From Paenibacillus sp. V4I7 (GTDB lineage: Bacteria > Bacillota > Bacilli > Paenibacillales > NBRC-103111), in contig NZ_JAUSZD010000002.1 in assembly GCF_030817275.1 (NCBI RefSeq), positions 2,542,001 to 2,606,000 on the forward strand: 64,000 nt of DNA, given 5' to 3'. The notes below the pieces were generated by a model, which saw nothing but the letters and a program-made list of their open reading frames with translations, was not told where the DNA came from and did not search any database. The position numbers and the translations under genes were made by a program. Below are positions 15,141 to 23,845 of the stretch, one piece after another. Each line of letters starts with the position of its first letter. The stretch's first letter is position 1.

Positions 15141-15842
15141 TTAGATTCTACGGCCTGTGATGTAATGGCTTGTCCAATACGAACTATTGAAGTTGTCAAC
15201 GACAACACCTTTGTTCGGTAAATTGTTAATGAATTGACCATTACCTATGTAGATGCCCACGTGGTTAATTTGATCTGGTGTATTTACACTGAAAAATACC
15301 AAATCACCCGGTTGGAGCTGATTACGTGGAATATATGTGCCCACTTTGGCTTGAGCTTTAGATCCCCAAGGAATTTGAATGCCATTCAGTTGAAATACAT
15401 ATTGCGTGAAGGAAGAACAATCTAAACGCAAACGCTGTAGATCTCTCGATCCAAATACGTAGGTAACCCGGCCTTTGAAAGAGGAAGCCGTGTTGATAAT
15501 TTTACTTCCCAAACTGCCTCCAGGAGCGGGCTGGCTAGGAGCAGGTTTATTTTCATGTACGGTTACATAATTGCGAGAGACATAACCCTTTTTCCCACCG
15601 TAGTTGACTAGAACCCAGTAGTCGTTGGCAGCTTCAACAGACAATAATGTGCCTTGTTTAATAAATCCCCAAACGGGAGCACTCGTACTCTGATCGGCTC
15701 GGAAGTTAACACCCTTATTCACGGTTGCTGTTGATACAGGAGCAGCAAGAGCACTAGTAGAAAAGCCACTAAACATGGAGAGCGCTAAGCCTAAAGATAC
15801 TATCGTCTTTTTTCCAAGGTAGTTCTTATTCTTTTTTTGCAT
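15141..15842 (-). CDS. Secreted SH3 + NlpC/P60 cell-wall hydrolase
   Basis: This 233-aa protein starts with a signal peptide (about 1-33, ending ALAAP). A bacterial SH3 domain (about 38-95, NVRADQ-like NFRADQSTSAPVWG..GYVSRNYV) probably binds peptidoglycan. An NlpC/P60 endopeptidase domain (about 112-233) has Cys142 in LDCSSF and His194 in INHVGIYIG; the third polar residue is an Asn in FINN instead of the frequent His. It would cleave peptide stems outside the cell. The gene is alone, with its own terminator. Confidence 0.88.
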   Translation of the reverse strand: MQKKNKNYLGKKTIVSLGLALSMFSGFSTSALAAPVSTATVNKGVNFRADQSTSAPVWGFIKQGTLLSVEAANDYWVLVNYGGKKGYVSRNYVTVHENKPAPSQPAPGGSLGSKIINTASSFKGRVTYVFGSRDLQRLRLDCSSFTQYVFQLNGIQIPWGSKAQAKVGTYIPRNQLQPGDLVFFSVNTPDQINHVGIYIGNGQFINNLPNKGVVVDNFNSSYWTSHYITGRRI

Positions 15843-16133
15843 GAATTAACTTCCTCCTTTTGGTATAAAAGCTGAGGTGAATCTGGCACCTACAATTACT
15901 TTATCATAGTTGAAAACCCCTAAAATTTACCGAATAGAGCCGAAAGCCATAACATTCCTAGTCTAATCGCCATTATTAGAATTTCGTTAGAATTTGATGA
16001 GTAATAATTCCTTGACAGGTAAATTTATCACTTCTTAGCATTGAAAGCACTTTCAGACCAATTGATGAATTTGGGAGGCCATCTGATGAATAACCTTACA
16101 TTACAAGGACAAGATACCATTGGAGGTGAACCG

Positions 16134-16379
16134 ATGGTAAATCAGCCAACATTAGCAGCGCATGAATCCCTGGAATTGCATGAAGCCCTTAATTTCAAAA
16201 CACTTTGCGTATTGAAATCCAAGATGATGCAAGGCTTAGTTTTCGACCAAGAATTAAAAGCATTGATGCAGAAAGACGTGGAGCAGTCCATGCAAGCCAT
16301 TGCTGATCTGCAGTCCGTTTATGCGAAAGCGCCATTCCAAGCCCCTGTTCCCAATCGCCCGACACCCATTATAAATTGA
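16134..16379 (+). CDS. yraG: CotF-family spore coat protein, YraG-like
   Basis: This protein of about 81 aa has the helical CotF-related pattern AHESLELHEALNFKTLCVLKS. It is first of five genes whose order and sizes match B. subtilis yraG-yraF-adhB-yraE-yraD. Two starts have good sites: ATG 16134 (GGAGGTGAACCG) and ATG 16086 (GGGAGGCCATCTG), which adds 16 residues. The shorter is chosen because conserved residues begin there and its length fits YraG. It probably forms part of the spore coat in the mother cell. Confidence 0.8.
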   Translation: MVNQPTLAAHESLELHEALNFKTLCVLKSKMMQGLVFDQELKALMQKDVEQSMQAIADLQSVYAKAPFQAPVPNRPTPIIN

Positions 16380-16391
16380 AGGTGATAATAG

Positions 16392-16763
16392 ATGAATGAA
16401 GACTATGATTATTTAGACCCGAGTAATGCTCTCAATATGCCAGAGATGGCCGACATGACTTTTGCTATGGATTTTCTCATCCGTGTCAAAGAAGGAGTTA
16501 GAAATACAGCGATTGCCTTAACGGAAACGGCATCTGAGAGCGCAAGAACGATCCTCCGCAGCCAGCTTCATCAAGGCATTGCGCTGCATCAAGAAGTATC
16601 CGATCTTATGATGAGGAAGAAATGGTTCCATCCTTATGAGCTCTACGAACAATATAAATTAGATCAGCTAGGGGCAATTAATGCTGTTCAAATGGCTCAA
16701 ATGAAGCTGTTCCCAGACGACACCTCGCGTAAAGGCATGTTTGATCGGACACCAGATCAATAA
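16392..16763 (+). CDS. yraF: CotF-family spore coat protein, YraF-like
   Basis: This 123-aa helical protein has the CotF core [55 protein letters not shown], equivalent to B. subtilis YraF (about 122 aa). It lies 12 bases after the YraG-like gene, with an AAGGTGATA site upstream. The alternating long (YraF, YraD) and short (YraG, YraE) CotF-like proteins probably pair in the coat. The C-terminal [13 protein letters not shown] tail is not shared with the YraD-like protein downstream. Confidence 0.82.
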   Translation: MNEDYDYLDPSNALNMPEMADMTFAMDFLIRVKEGVRNTAIALTETASESARTILRSQLHQGIALHQEVSDLMMRKKWFHPYELYEQYKLDQLGAINAVQMAQMKLFPDDTSRKGMFDRTPDQ

Positions 16764-16784
16764 TATTATTGGAGGAAATAAAGC

Positions 16785-17921
16785 ATGAAAGCTGTTACGT
16801 ACCAAGGCCTCAAAAATGTCGTTGTGAAAGAGGTACCTGATCCGAAGATTGAGAAAGCGGACGATATGATTGTCCGAATGACGACAACGGCGATCTGCGG
16901 TTCCGATTTGCATTTGATTCACGGAATGATTCCTAATTTACAGGAAGATTATGTGATCGGACACGAGCCTATGGGTATCGTGGAAGAGGTTGGTTCTGGC
17001 GTAACAAAGTTAAAGAAAGGCGATCGTGTCATTATTCCTTTCAATATTAGCTGCGGCGAATGCTTTTACTGTAAAAACCAGCTAGAGAGCCAGTGCGATA
17101 ATTCCAATGAGAACGCGGATATGGGTGCTTACTTTGGATATTCCGGAACAACAGGCGGGTATCCGGGTGGACAGGCCGAATATTTGCGGGTGCCCTTTGC
17201 GAATTTCACTCATTTCAAAATACCTGAAAGCTGCGAGCATCCGGATGAGACGCTTTGTTTAATTTCTGACGCTATGACAACAGCCTTTTGGAGTGTTGAT
17301 AATTCTGGTGTGAAGGAAGGGGATACGGTTATTGTCCTCGGTTGCGGACCTGTAGGACTGCTGGTGCAAAAATTCAGTTGGTTTAAGGGAGCAAAGCGAG
17401 TTATCGCCGTAGATTATCTCGATTACCGCTTGGAGCATGCGAAACGAACGAATAAGGTGGAAATCGTCAACTTCGAGCACGGGGAAAATATCGGAAATTA
17501 CTTGAAGGAAATAACGAAAGGTGGGGCAGATGTCGTCATCGATTGTACGGGAATGAGTGGGAAAATGACCCCGCTGGAATCCATTGCCTCTGGATTAAAG
17601 CTTCATGGCGGTGCGATGGGCGGTATTGTCATTGCTTCTCAGGCTGTGCGTAAAGGTGGAACGATCCAGATTACGGGCGCTTATGGCGGACGATATAATG
17701 CTTTTCCGCTCGGTGACATTTTCCAAAGAAACGTCAATATCCGTGCAGGTCAAGCCCCCGTCATTCACTACATGCCGTATATGTATGAGTTGATTGATAC
17801 TGGCAAAGTGGATCCGGGCGATGTCATCACTCATATCCTACCACTCAGCGAAGCAAGACATGGGTATGAAGTATTTGATACTAGACAGGAGAATTGCATT
17901 AAAGTTGTTCTTAAACCTTAA
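16785..17921 (+). CDS. adhB: Zinc-dependent alcohol dehydrogenase AdhB-like
   Basis: This 378-aa medium-chain dehydrogenase has the same length I recall for B. subtilis AdhB. The catalytic zinc site is Cys38 (AICGSDLH), His60 and Glu61 (GHEP). The structural zinc cysteines are Cys90, 93, 96 and 104 (CGECFYCKNQLESQC). The NAD-binding turn is VLGCGPVG near residues 178-185. It sits inside a CotF-like coat operon with a GGAGG site 11 bases upstream, suggesting a role in the coat or mother cell. The alcohol or aldehyde substrate is unknown. Confidence 0.88.
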   Translation: MKAVTYQGLKNVVVKEVPDPKIEKADDMIVRMTTTAICGSDLHLIHGMIPNLQEDYVIGHEPMGIVEEVGSGVTKLKKGDRVIIPFNISCGECFYCKNQLESQCDNSNENADMGAYFGYSGTTGGYPGGQAEYLRVPFANFTHFKIPESCEHPDETLCLISDAMTTAFWSVDNSGVKEGDTVIVLGCGPVGLLVQKFSWFKGAKRVIAVDYLDYRLEHAKRTNKVEIVNFEHGENIGNYLKEITKGGADVVIDCTGMSGKMTPLESIASGLKLHGGAMGGIVIASQAVRKGGTIQITGAYGGRYNAFPLGDIFQRNVNIRAGQAPVIHYMPYMYELIDTGKVDPGDVITHILPLSEARHGYEVFDTRQENCIKVVLKP

Positions 17922-17958
17922 CAGTAAAATTATACTTTGCGGAGGTGGATGTTAGAAG

Positions 17959-18153
17959 ATGGCTTATGCTCTACACGAGACCTTGGAGGTTCATGAAATA
18001 GCAGCATTCAAAACAGTTTGCTTGACCAAAGCGAAAACAATGAAGCTCTTAGTCTCAGATCCGGCATTGAAAGAGATTTTACTACAAGACGTTGAGGTAT
18101 CGACGCGGCAGCTGCAGGAGCTAGAGGCAATTCTAATCAAAGCGACCGTATAG
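17959..18153 (+). CDS. yraE: CotF-family spore coat protein, YraE-like
   Basis: This 64-aa helical protein (ALHETLEVHEIAAFKTVCLTKAKTMKLLV) is a short paralogue of the YraG-like product in the same operon. It matches the approximate length of B. subtilis YraE (65 aa). A GGAGGTGG site precedes the ATG. Confidence 0.8.
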   Translation: MAYALHETLEVHEIAAFKTVCLTKAKTMKLLVSDPALKEILLQDVEVSTRQLQELEAILIKATV

Positions 18154-18164
18154 GAGGCGAAAGC

Positions 18165-18464
18165 ATGAACATCATACTTGAGCATTTGACAGGTATGCAT
18201 ACGATGACCGATCAAGTGATTGCCATGGATTTTCTGATCTCAGCGAAAAGCGGGGTAAGAAACTACGCGATGGCCGTAACGGAAGCGGGTACTCCAGAGA
18301 TCAAGGCGATCCTCACCAAGCAATTAGATGAAGCGATTGATACGCACGAGAGAATAACAAAGTACATGATGGAACAAGGTTGGTATCATCCGTGGAACAT
18401 CAAAGAGCAGATTCAATTCGACTTGAAGAACATACAGATTGCTTTGAATGCACCGACGCTGTAG
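18165..18464 (+). CDS. yraD: CotF-family spore coat protein, YraD-like
   Basis: This 99-aa helical CotF-family protein (TDQVIAMDFLISAKSGVRNYAMAVTEAGTPEIKAIL..HERITKYMMEQGWYHPWN) is paralogous to the YraF-like protein and equal in length to B. subtilis YraD. The start has AGGAGG 7 bases upstream. It is the last gene of the coat/alcohol dehydrogenase operon; a terminator-like hairpin follows at 18512. Confidence 0.83.
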   Translation: MNIILEHLTGMHTMTDQVIAMDFLISAKSGVRNYAMAVTEAGTPEIKAILTKQLDEAIDTHERITKYMMEQGWYHPWNIKEQIQFDLKNIQIALNAPTL

Positions 18465-18511
18465 GGAAAAATACGGTTTGAGTCCTGGAAAAATCAAATC
18501 TAATTCGATTA

Positions 18512-18545
18512 AACCGGTAGCCCGAAGCTGCTGGTTATTTGTTTT
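18512..18545 (+). terminator. Probable terminator of the yra-like operon
   Basis: AACCGGTAGC / GCTGCTGGTT pair along ten positions (two wobbles) with a 5-base loop and are followed by ATTTGTTTT. Confidence 0.65.
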
Positions 18546-18642
18546 GGTGTAGAACTTGTGGATGCATGTGATAACGGATAAAGGAAACCAACTCGTGTTC
18601 ACGAATATAACTAAAACTACATATAGAAATGAGAATTCTCAA

Positions 18643-19164
18643 ATGAATATCAAAGATTTACATGAAATAACCGAAAAGCTCAATCAAAGTCAAATTCAAT
18701 ATTCCCTTGGCGGGAGTGGTTTACTATTTTATTTGGGGCTCATCGATAAAGTTAACGATTGGGATATTGTTGTGGAATGCCCAAAGGAAAAACTGATTGA
18801 GGTTTTAGACGATTTACCATGGACGGAACTTAAAAGTGGGGACTATCCCTATGCAAGTGAGTTTCGTATTCATATTCCCACTGTACATATTGATTTTATT
18901 GGCTCCTTCGCATTGCAAAACACCAAAGGAACAGTAAAGTTTCCCATTGAAAACGCCGCAATATGGCATGGTGTCCATGTCAGTTACCCAGAAATATGGT
19001 GTGTTGCCTATCAAATGATGGGTAGGGAGTATAAAGCAGATCTCTTATTAAACTATCTTAAAGGCAATCGTATAAATATACGGTTGATGTTGAATTTTAT
19101 CGGTAATGATTGTTTAGATGACCAATTTAAACAAGAATTAATTTCGGTCATGGAGCGGAAATAA
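18643..19164 (+). CDS. Nucleotidyltransferase-fold protein
   Basis: This protein of about 173 aa has the minimal nucleotidyltransferase pattern: a GGSG turn (residues 22-25), a DWDIVV acidic pair about 15 residues later, and a third acidic residue in HIDFIG. Such proteins resemble aminoglycoside/lincosamide nucleotidyltransferases and MNT antitoxin-type enzymes. ATG at 18643 (MNIKDL) is chosen since conserved sequence begins there; the frame is open to 18556 and no clear ribosome binding site decides. It stands alone without a HEPN partner. Substrate unknown. Confidence 0.65.
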   Translation: MNIKDLHEITEKLNQSQIQYSLGGSGLLFYLGLIDKVNDWDIVVECPKEKLIEVLDDLPWTELKSGDYPYASEFRIHIPTVHIDFIGSFALQNTKGTVKFPIENAAIWHGVHVSYPEIWCVAYQMMGREYKADLLLNYLKGNRINIRLMLNFIGNDCLDDQFKQELISVMERK

Positions 19165-19268
19165 CGTTTTTTTATAAAATCATCTGCAACAAAATTTGTC
19201 TGCTCTACGTTATGTATGTAACTCAGAAACGGGTTATACAAAAACATACCCAAAGGAGAACAGAGCTG

Positions 19269-20174
19269 ATGAAAAAAATAGCCGCTTTAACGTTAACAAC
19301 CTTATTGTGCAGTAGTTTGACATTCGGTTCAGCGTTTGCTTTTTCTGATTTAGAGGAAGGACAAGCAGAATCCATTCTGGCCTTAAAAGATCGTGGCGTC
19401 GTAAGTGGGATCGATCAGGAGCACTTTGTTCCTAAAGGAAAAATTAGCTATGCACAGAGCGTGAAAATGATTGTAAAAGGCTTGGATCTGAACTTAGACT
19501 TAATGCGTTTCAAAAAACAGCCGGAAGCAACGGACATGTATGCGAACATCTCCAATGATGCCTGGTATGCGGACGCTTTTATCATTGCGCATTATCACGG
19601 ATTGCAGATTCCTAAAGATGTGAACCCGAATGCGACGATTACTCGTGAACAATTCGGGGACTTATTAGTTCGTGCCTTAGAAAAGAAAGGCAATTTCCCG
19701 CTGATCAAAATGTTCATCATGATCAAGGATGAGGATCAAATAACGGTTGATTATCAAGGCACTTTACAGAGACTGCTTCTTTATAAAATTACTACCCTTG
19801 ATAAGGATGGTAAGTTTAATCCTAAAAGTGAGCTTACGCGTGGCGAAGCAGCAAGCTGGCTCTATAACGCTATTCGCGTAATGGAAGCTAATACTCAAAA
19901 ACCGGCTCCTACTGAAGAAATAGCGGTAAAGGTTGAGAAAGTAAATGATGATGTTAACAAGGTAACGCTATCCAGAGGTGATAAACCTAACCCTGGCTAC
20001 GGTATTGAAGTTAATGCGATCCAGTTTAACGAAGATGGTCAGGCTGTCATTACGTACACACTGCTCGACCCCAAACCTGACATGATGTATGCTCAGGTGA
20101 TTACCGAAGCGAAAACTGTCACTTATATTTCGTCAAAGTATAAGGTAACAGCTGAACCTGCTCCTTCGAAGTAA
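19269..20174 (+). CDS. SLH-domain surface protein with PrcB-like C-terminus
   Basis: This 301-aa protein starts with a signal peptide (about 1-24, GSAFA). SLH-like segments follow (about 25-80 ILALKDRGVVSG, 90-150 WYADAFIIAHYHGL..ITREQFGDLL, 155-205 RLLLYKITTLDKDGKFNPKSELTRGEAA). The C-terminal domain (NPGYGIEVNAI..PKPDMMYAQVIT) resembles the PrcB C-terminal domain. SLH domains attach proteins to secondary cell-wall polymer. Start at 19269 follows AAAGGAG. The terminator lies 14 bases past the stop. Function beyond wall attachment is unknown. Confidence 0.75.
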   Translation: MKKIAALTLTTLLCSSLTFGSAFAFSDLEEGQAESILALKDRGVVSGIDQEHFVPKGKISYAQSVKMIVKGLDLNLDLMRFKKQPEATDMYANISNDAWYADAFIIAHYHGLQIPKDVNPNATITREQFGDLLVRALEKKGNFPLIKMFIMIKDEDQITVDYQGTLQRLLLYKITTLDKDGKFNPKSELTRGEAASWLYNAIRVMEANTQKPAPTEEIAVKVEKVNDDVNKVTLSRGDKPNPGYGIEVNAIQFNEDGQAVITYTLLDPKPDMMYAQVITEAKTVTYISSKYKVTAEPAPSK

Positions 20175-20187
20175 ATGTGTAGTTTGT

Positions 20188-20232
20188 AAAAAAGTGCTGC
20201 ATACCTTTAAAAAAGGTGTTAGCACTTTTTTG
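20188..20232 (+). terminator. Rho-independent terminator
   Basis: AAAAAGTGCT / AGCACTTTTTT with an inner ACCTTT/AAAGGT stem follows the SLH-protein gene. Confidence 0.92.
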
Positions 20233-20253
20233 TGATATACGGTGTCAAACGTA

Positions 20254-20283
20254 TTGACAACGTATAAAGAGATGAACTATTCT
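20254..20283 (+). promoter_or_regulatory. Sigma-A-type promoter of the LacI-family gene
   Basis: TTGACA (20254-20259), an 18-bp spacer and TATTCT (20278-20283) lie upstream of the regulator gene. Confidence 0.6.
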
Positions 20284-20310
20284 GTAAGTAAGCGTTTGCC
20301 CCAAATATCA

Positions 20311-20324
20311 GGATAACGTTTGGG
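20311..20324 (+). promoter_or_regulatory. Imperfect LacI-family operator upstream of its regulator
   Basis: GGATAACGTTTGGG shares its left half and centre with the perfect palindrome at 21429-21444. It lies downstream of the regulator's promoter, which suggests autoregulation. Confidence 0.45.
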
Positions 20325-20365
20325 TAACGATTGGATATAGGTTTAGATAGAAGGAGCTGTACGAA

Positions 20366-21412
20366 TTGCCTACTCTCAAAGATATTGCAGATTTAGTCGG
20401 AGTTTCCATTTCAACAGCCTCACGTGTGGTGAGAAATGATACCAGCAGGCACATCAACCCGGAGACAAAGGCTAAGGTTTGGGAAGCTGTGCGTCAATTG
20501 AATTACACACCTAATGAATCGGCACGTCACCTTGTAAACAAACAAAAGGTAGAGAAAAAGCAGACCAAACAAATAGGCTGTATCATTCAAACGGCTCGTC
20601 TGAACGACGATCACCCTTATTACTCTCCGATCATTACTGCGTTTACCAAGAAAATATTGGAATCCGGTTATTCTTTGGGTTTCATGCATACCTCTGATGA
20701 GCTTAAAGACGAAGCGCTTCTGCATCATTGCATACATGACATACAAGTCGATGGTATTATTATCGTTGGCGAAGTAGGCCCCGAGATCGTTGACTATTTG
20801 CTAAAAGTGGATGAACTAGCACTGATAGGTATTTGTACGAACGGTACGGAAATTACCATGGTTGATTACGATCGCATTCATGCCGCGAAGTCAGCTGTCG
20901 ATCATCTCATTTCACAAGGGCACCAATCGATTGGTTTTGTCGGCGGGCCAGGTCATACAAGTGAATTAAACAGCGAAGAGAGATTTCAAGGCTTTAAATT
21001 TGCCATGTACGATGCAGGTATTCCTATAAACAAAGAATGGGTGATAGACACCCGGTGGGAAATCGACCGCAGTTACGAGAGTATTATGGAGCGCTTGAAG
21101 CGAACAGATCTGGAACGACCTTCGGCGATATTCTCGGCGAGTGACCAATTAGCGATACCTGCTATGCGAGCTGTCATTGAGAACCAATTGCGCATTCCAG
21201 AGGATATTGCCTTCATCTCGATGGATAATATTGATTTTGCCCAATATACCACACCGCCGTTATCGTCGGTTCATGTACCAAAGGTTGAAATAGGCACAAC
21301 AGCAGCTTCAACCTTGTTGGATATGCTGAATGGCGAGCAACCGCAGCTTTCCAAAGTGCTGCTTCCACATCGACTTATTGTGAGACAATCATCTGTATTT
21401 ACTAGAAAATAA
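20366..21412 (+). CDS. LacI-family transcriptional regulator
   Basis: This 348-aa protein starts with a classic LacI helix-turn-helix (residues 2-50, TLKDIADLVGVSISTASRVV) and hinge (RHLVNKQ). A periplasmic-binding-like ligand domain follows (QIGCIIQT..DGIIIVGE..SIGFVGGPG..IFSASDQLAIPAMRA). The start is TTG at 20366 with AAGGAGCTG upstream. It precedes a sugar ABC importer, and a perfect palindrome lies between them, so it probably represses or tunes that importer in response to the sugar. Effector unknown. Confidence 0.9.
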   Translation: MPTLKDIADLVGVSISTASRVVRNDTSRHINPETKAKVWEAVRQLNYTPNESARHLVNKQKVEKKQTKQIGCIIQTARLNDDHPYYSPIITAFTKKILESGYSLGFMHTSDELKDEALLHHCIHDIQVDGIIIVGEVGPEIVDYLLKVDELALIGICTNGTEITMVDYDRIHAAKSAVDHLISQGHQSIGFVGGPGHTSELNSEERFQGFKFAMYDAGIPINKEWVIDTRWEIDRSYESIMERLKRTDLERPSAIFSASDQLAIPAMRAVIENQLRIPEDIAFISMDNIDFAQYTTPPLSSVHVPKVEIGTTAASTLLDMLNGEQPQLSKVLLPHRLIVRQSSVFTRK

Positions 21413-21428
21413 ATTTTTTTTGGATAGT

Positions 21429-21444
21429 TGGATAACGTTATCCA
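21429..21444. promoter_or_regulatory. Perfect LacI-type operator palindrome
   Basis: TGGATAACGTTATCCA is a perfect 16-bp palindrome with the central CG typical of LacI-family sites. It lies between the regulator and the substrate-binding protein gene. Confidence 0.75.
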
Positions 21445-21552
21445 GAGTTTGGTGCCAATAACATTAGGCGAATTGAAGGGGGTGAAATAGGTTTTCGGCG
21501 TATGTACGACTTGCATTTTCGATTATAAAAAATGAAAAAGGGTGATAGCGAA

Positions 21553-22866
21553 ATGGTCAACAATAGAAAAAAGGTTGTTCTCATCACAACGCTCATGTCG
21601 GCAATGGTTGTTGTAAGCGCTTGCGGTAATTCCGGTTCAACTAACTCTACCTCCACAGCAGCTCCTAAAACTGATGGTAAGAATCCAGCTTCTGCATCTG
21701 GTGAAAAAGTGACAATTACTTATGGCGGCTGGAGTATGGATACGATGACCGATGTCATCAAAGCGTTCCAAGCGAGCCACCCGAATATTGAAGTAAAAGC
21801 GGAGAATACGCCGTACAAACAATATTTCACCAAATTAGAAACGGCCGCTCAAGGCGGGACAATGCCTGACGTGCTTTGGATGAATGGTCCTAATTTTGTC
21901 AAGTATGCAGGTAACGGCATGTTAAAGGATTTGACAGAGACGATCAAGAGCGACCAGTTAGATCTCTCCAAATATCCAAACTCGCTTGTTTCGCTCTATA
22001 GTCTGGACGGCAAAAATTATGGAATTCCTAAAGACTTTGACACGATTGGCTTATGGTACAACAAAAAGCTGTTCGATGATAAAGGAATTTCCTACCCGGA
22101 CAGCACGTGGGATTGGAGCAAGCTGACGGAAGCGGCTAAGAAATTAACGGATCCTGCCAAAGGCATCTACGGCTTCGCTGCTCCAATGATGAATCAGGAG
22201 GATTACTACAATACGATTCTTCAGGCTGGCGGCTATGTTATTTCTGATGACCATAAGAAATCAGGCTTTGATCAACCGGAAGCAATTGAAGGTTTGAAAT
22301 TTTTGACGGATCTCATTCAAGTTCATAAAGTATCTCCGACACTAGCTCAGATGACGGAAACAGCACCAGCTGATATGTTCACCTCCGGCAAGCTTGCTAT
22401 GTATTTTGACGGTTCTTGGGCTGCGTTTACCATTAATCAAAACGCCGATATGAAAAACAAGGCAGACGTAGCCGTGCTGCCAAAAGGGAAAAAGCAAGGT
22501 GTTGTGATTCATGGTCTGGGTCATGTGATATCCGCGAACTCCAAACATCCGAAAGAAGCTTGGGAATTCGTTAAATATCTTGGCTCCAAGGAGGCGGCTG
22601 AAATAGCTGCGAAGCAAGGTGGAGCGATTCCGGCTTACAAGGGCAGCGAGACTTCTTGGTTAGCGACATTCCCGCAATATAAAGCAAAAGCTTTCATTGA
22701 CATGGCAGAGTATGCAACACCGTACCCTGTGTCAAAAAATACTTCGGTTTGGAATACTTATGAAACAGAAATTTTGAAAAATGCATGGACGGGAGATAAA
22801 TCGGTAGCTGATGCGGCCAAAGAGCTCGGAGCTAAGATGAACCAAGCATTAGCAGCAGAAAAATAA
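21553..22866 (+). CDS. Sugar ABC transporter substrate-binding lipoprotein
   Basis: This 437-aa family-1 extracellular solute-binding protein has a lipoprotein signal with lipobox VVSAC (Cys24 region), a Ser/Thr linker, and binding-domain blocks ITYGGWSMD, PDVLWMNGPNF, YGIPKDFDTIGLWYNKKLF and FTSGKLAMYFDGSWA. Such proteins deliver mono- or oligosaccharides to MalF/MalG-type permeases. ATG at 21553 has AAAGGGTGA upstream; in-frame codons from 21532 lie within that site. It is the first gene of a LacI-controlled operon. A strong hairpin after the stop may raise its mRNA level relative to the permeases. Confidence 0.9.
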   Translation: MVNNRKKVVLITTLMSAMVVVSACGNSGSTNSTSTAAPKTDGKNPASASGEKVTITYGGWSMDTMTDVIKAFQASHPNIEVKAENTPYKQYFTKLETAAQGGTMPDVLWMNGPNFVKYAGNGMLKDLTETIKSDQLDLSKYPNSLVSLYSLDGKNYGIPKDFDTIGLWYNKKLFDDKGISYPDSTWDWSKLTEAAKKLTDPAKGIYGFAAPMMNQEDYYNTILQAGGYVISDDHKKSGFDQPEAIEGLKFLTDLIQVHKVSPTLAQMTETAPADMFTSGKLAMYFDGSWAAFTINQNADMKNKADVAVLPKGKKQGVVIHGLGHVISANSKHPKEAWEFVKYLGSKEAAEIAAKQGGAIPAYKGSETSWLATFPQYKAKAFIDMAEYATPYPVSKNTSVWNTYETEILKNAWTGDKSVADAAKELGAKMNQALAAEK

Positions 22867-22872
22867 GGTTGC

Positions 22873-22913
22873 GGGGATCCTTTTCGGAAAGTAACGTTTC
22901 CAAAGGGATCTCC
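22873..22913 (+). repeat. Intercistronic hairpin after the substrate-binding gene
   Basis: GGGGATCCTTT pairs with AAAGGGATCTCC (one mismatch), with an inner GGAAA/TTTCC stem and no T-run. It is likely an mRNA-stabilising or partial-attenuation structure rather than a full terminator. Confidence 0.6.
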
Positions 22914-22947
22914 TTCCCCAATTCCACTCATAGGAGAGTGAGTAAAC

Positions 22948-23832
22948 ATGCGATTCAACTCGAAGAGGCTATCCGATTGGAAGTGGGCATATATCATGAT
23001 TATGCCACTCATGCTTGGCTTACTGGTGTTTTATATGTGGCCTGTGTTCCAAACCTTTTATTTTTCCTTTACGGAATGGGGGGCTTTTGGCAAATACACC
23101 TGGACTGGCTTGGCGAATTACAAAATGCTGTTTACGGATAAAGAGCTGCTTCAAGCAATCCGGAATACAAGCATTTATATCATCCTAGCTGTGCCGATCG
23201 GGATCATCCTGTCCATCCTGCTGGCTGTACTGTTAAATCAACAGGTCAAAGGGTTGTCCATCTACCGTACACTGTATTTTCTTCCGGTCGTAACCATGCC
23301 GGCCGCGATCGCAATGGTCTGGAAATGGTTATACAACTCTGATTTCGGTTTGATCAATTACGTTCTTGGTTTATTGTCAATTCCGGGTCCTCACTGGTTG
23401 ACGGATAATCGCACAGCGTTGTTATCGATTATTATTGTTGCTATCTGGTGTTCCATTGGCAGCCACATGATTATATTTTTGTCCGGACTTCAAGGTATCT
23501 CATCTTCCTACTATGAAGCCGCATCCATTGACGGTGCGGGGCCAGTAACCAAATTTATGCGTATTACGATACCTCTCTTGACGCCAACCATTTTTTTCGT
23601 ACTGGTTACTTCCCTGATTGGCGCTTTTCAGGTTTTCGACTTCATATATATGATGGTAGGCGATATTGTCATGGAATCTACGCAGTCGATTGTGTTCTTA
23701 TATTATAAATACGGCTTCTTGAAAAATAACAAGGGCTACGCGTCATCAATCGCAGTCTTGCTGTTTACCATTATTATGATAATTACGTATATCCAAATGA
23801 AAATTCAGAAGAAATGGGTTCACTACGAATGA
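22948..23832 (+). CDS. Sugar ABC transporter permease (MalF/UgpA type)
   Basis: This 294-aa inner-membrane protein has six hydrophobic segments and the conserved cytoplasmic EAA loop YYEAASIDGAGPVTKFMRIT..PLLTP, which contacts the ATPase. The start is ATG at 22948 after AGGAGAG. It works with the second permease 14 bases downstream and the lipoprotein upstream. No ATPase gene is in the operon, so a shared MsmX-like ATPase is expected. That is an inference from other Bacillota. Confidence 0.92.
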   Translation: MRFNSKRLSDWKWAYIMIMPLMLGLLVFYMWPVFQTFYFSFTEWGAFGKYTWTGLANYKMLFTDKELLQAIRNTSIYIILAVPIGIILSILLAVLLNQQVKGLSIYRTLYFLPVVTMPAAIAMVWKWLYNSDFGLINYVLGLLSIPGPHWLTDNRTALLSIIIVAIWCSIGSHMIIFLSGLQGISSSYYEAASIDGAGPVTKFMRITIPLLTPTIFFVLVTSLIGAFQVFDFIYMMVGDIVMESTQSIVFLYYKYGFLKNNKGYASSIAVLLFTIIMIITYIQMKIQKKWVHYE

Positions 23833-23845
23833 GGAGGGCGGCTGC

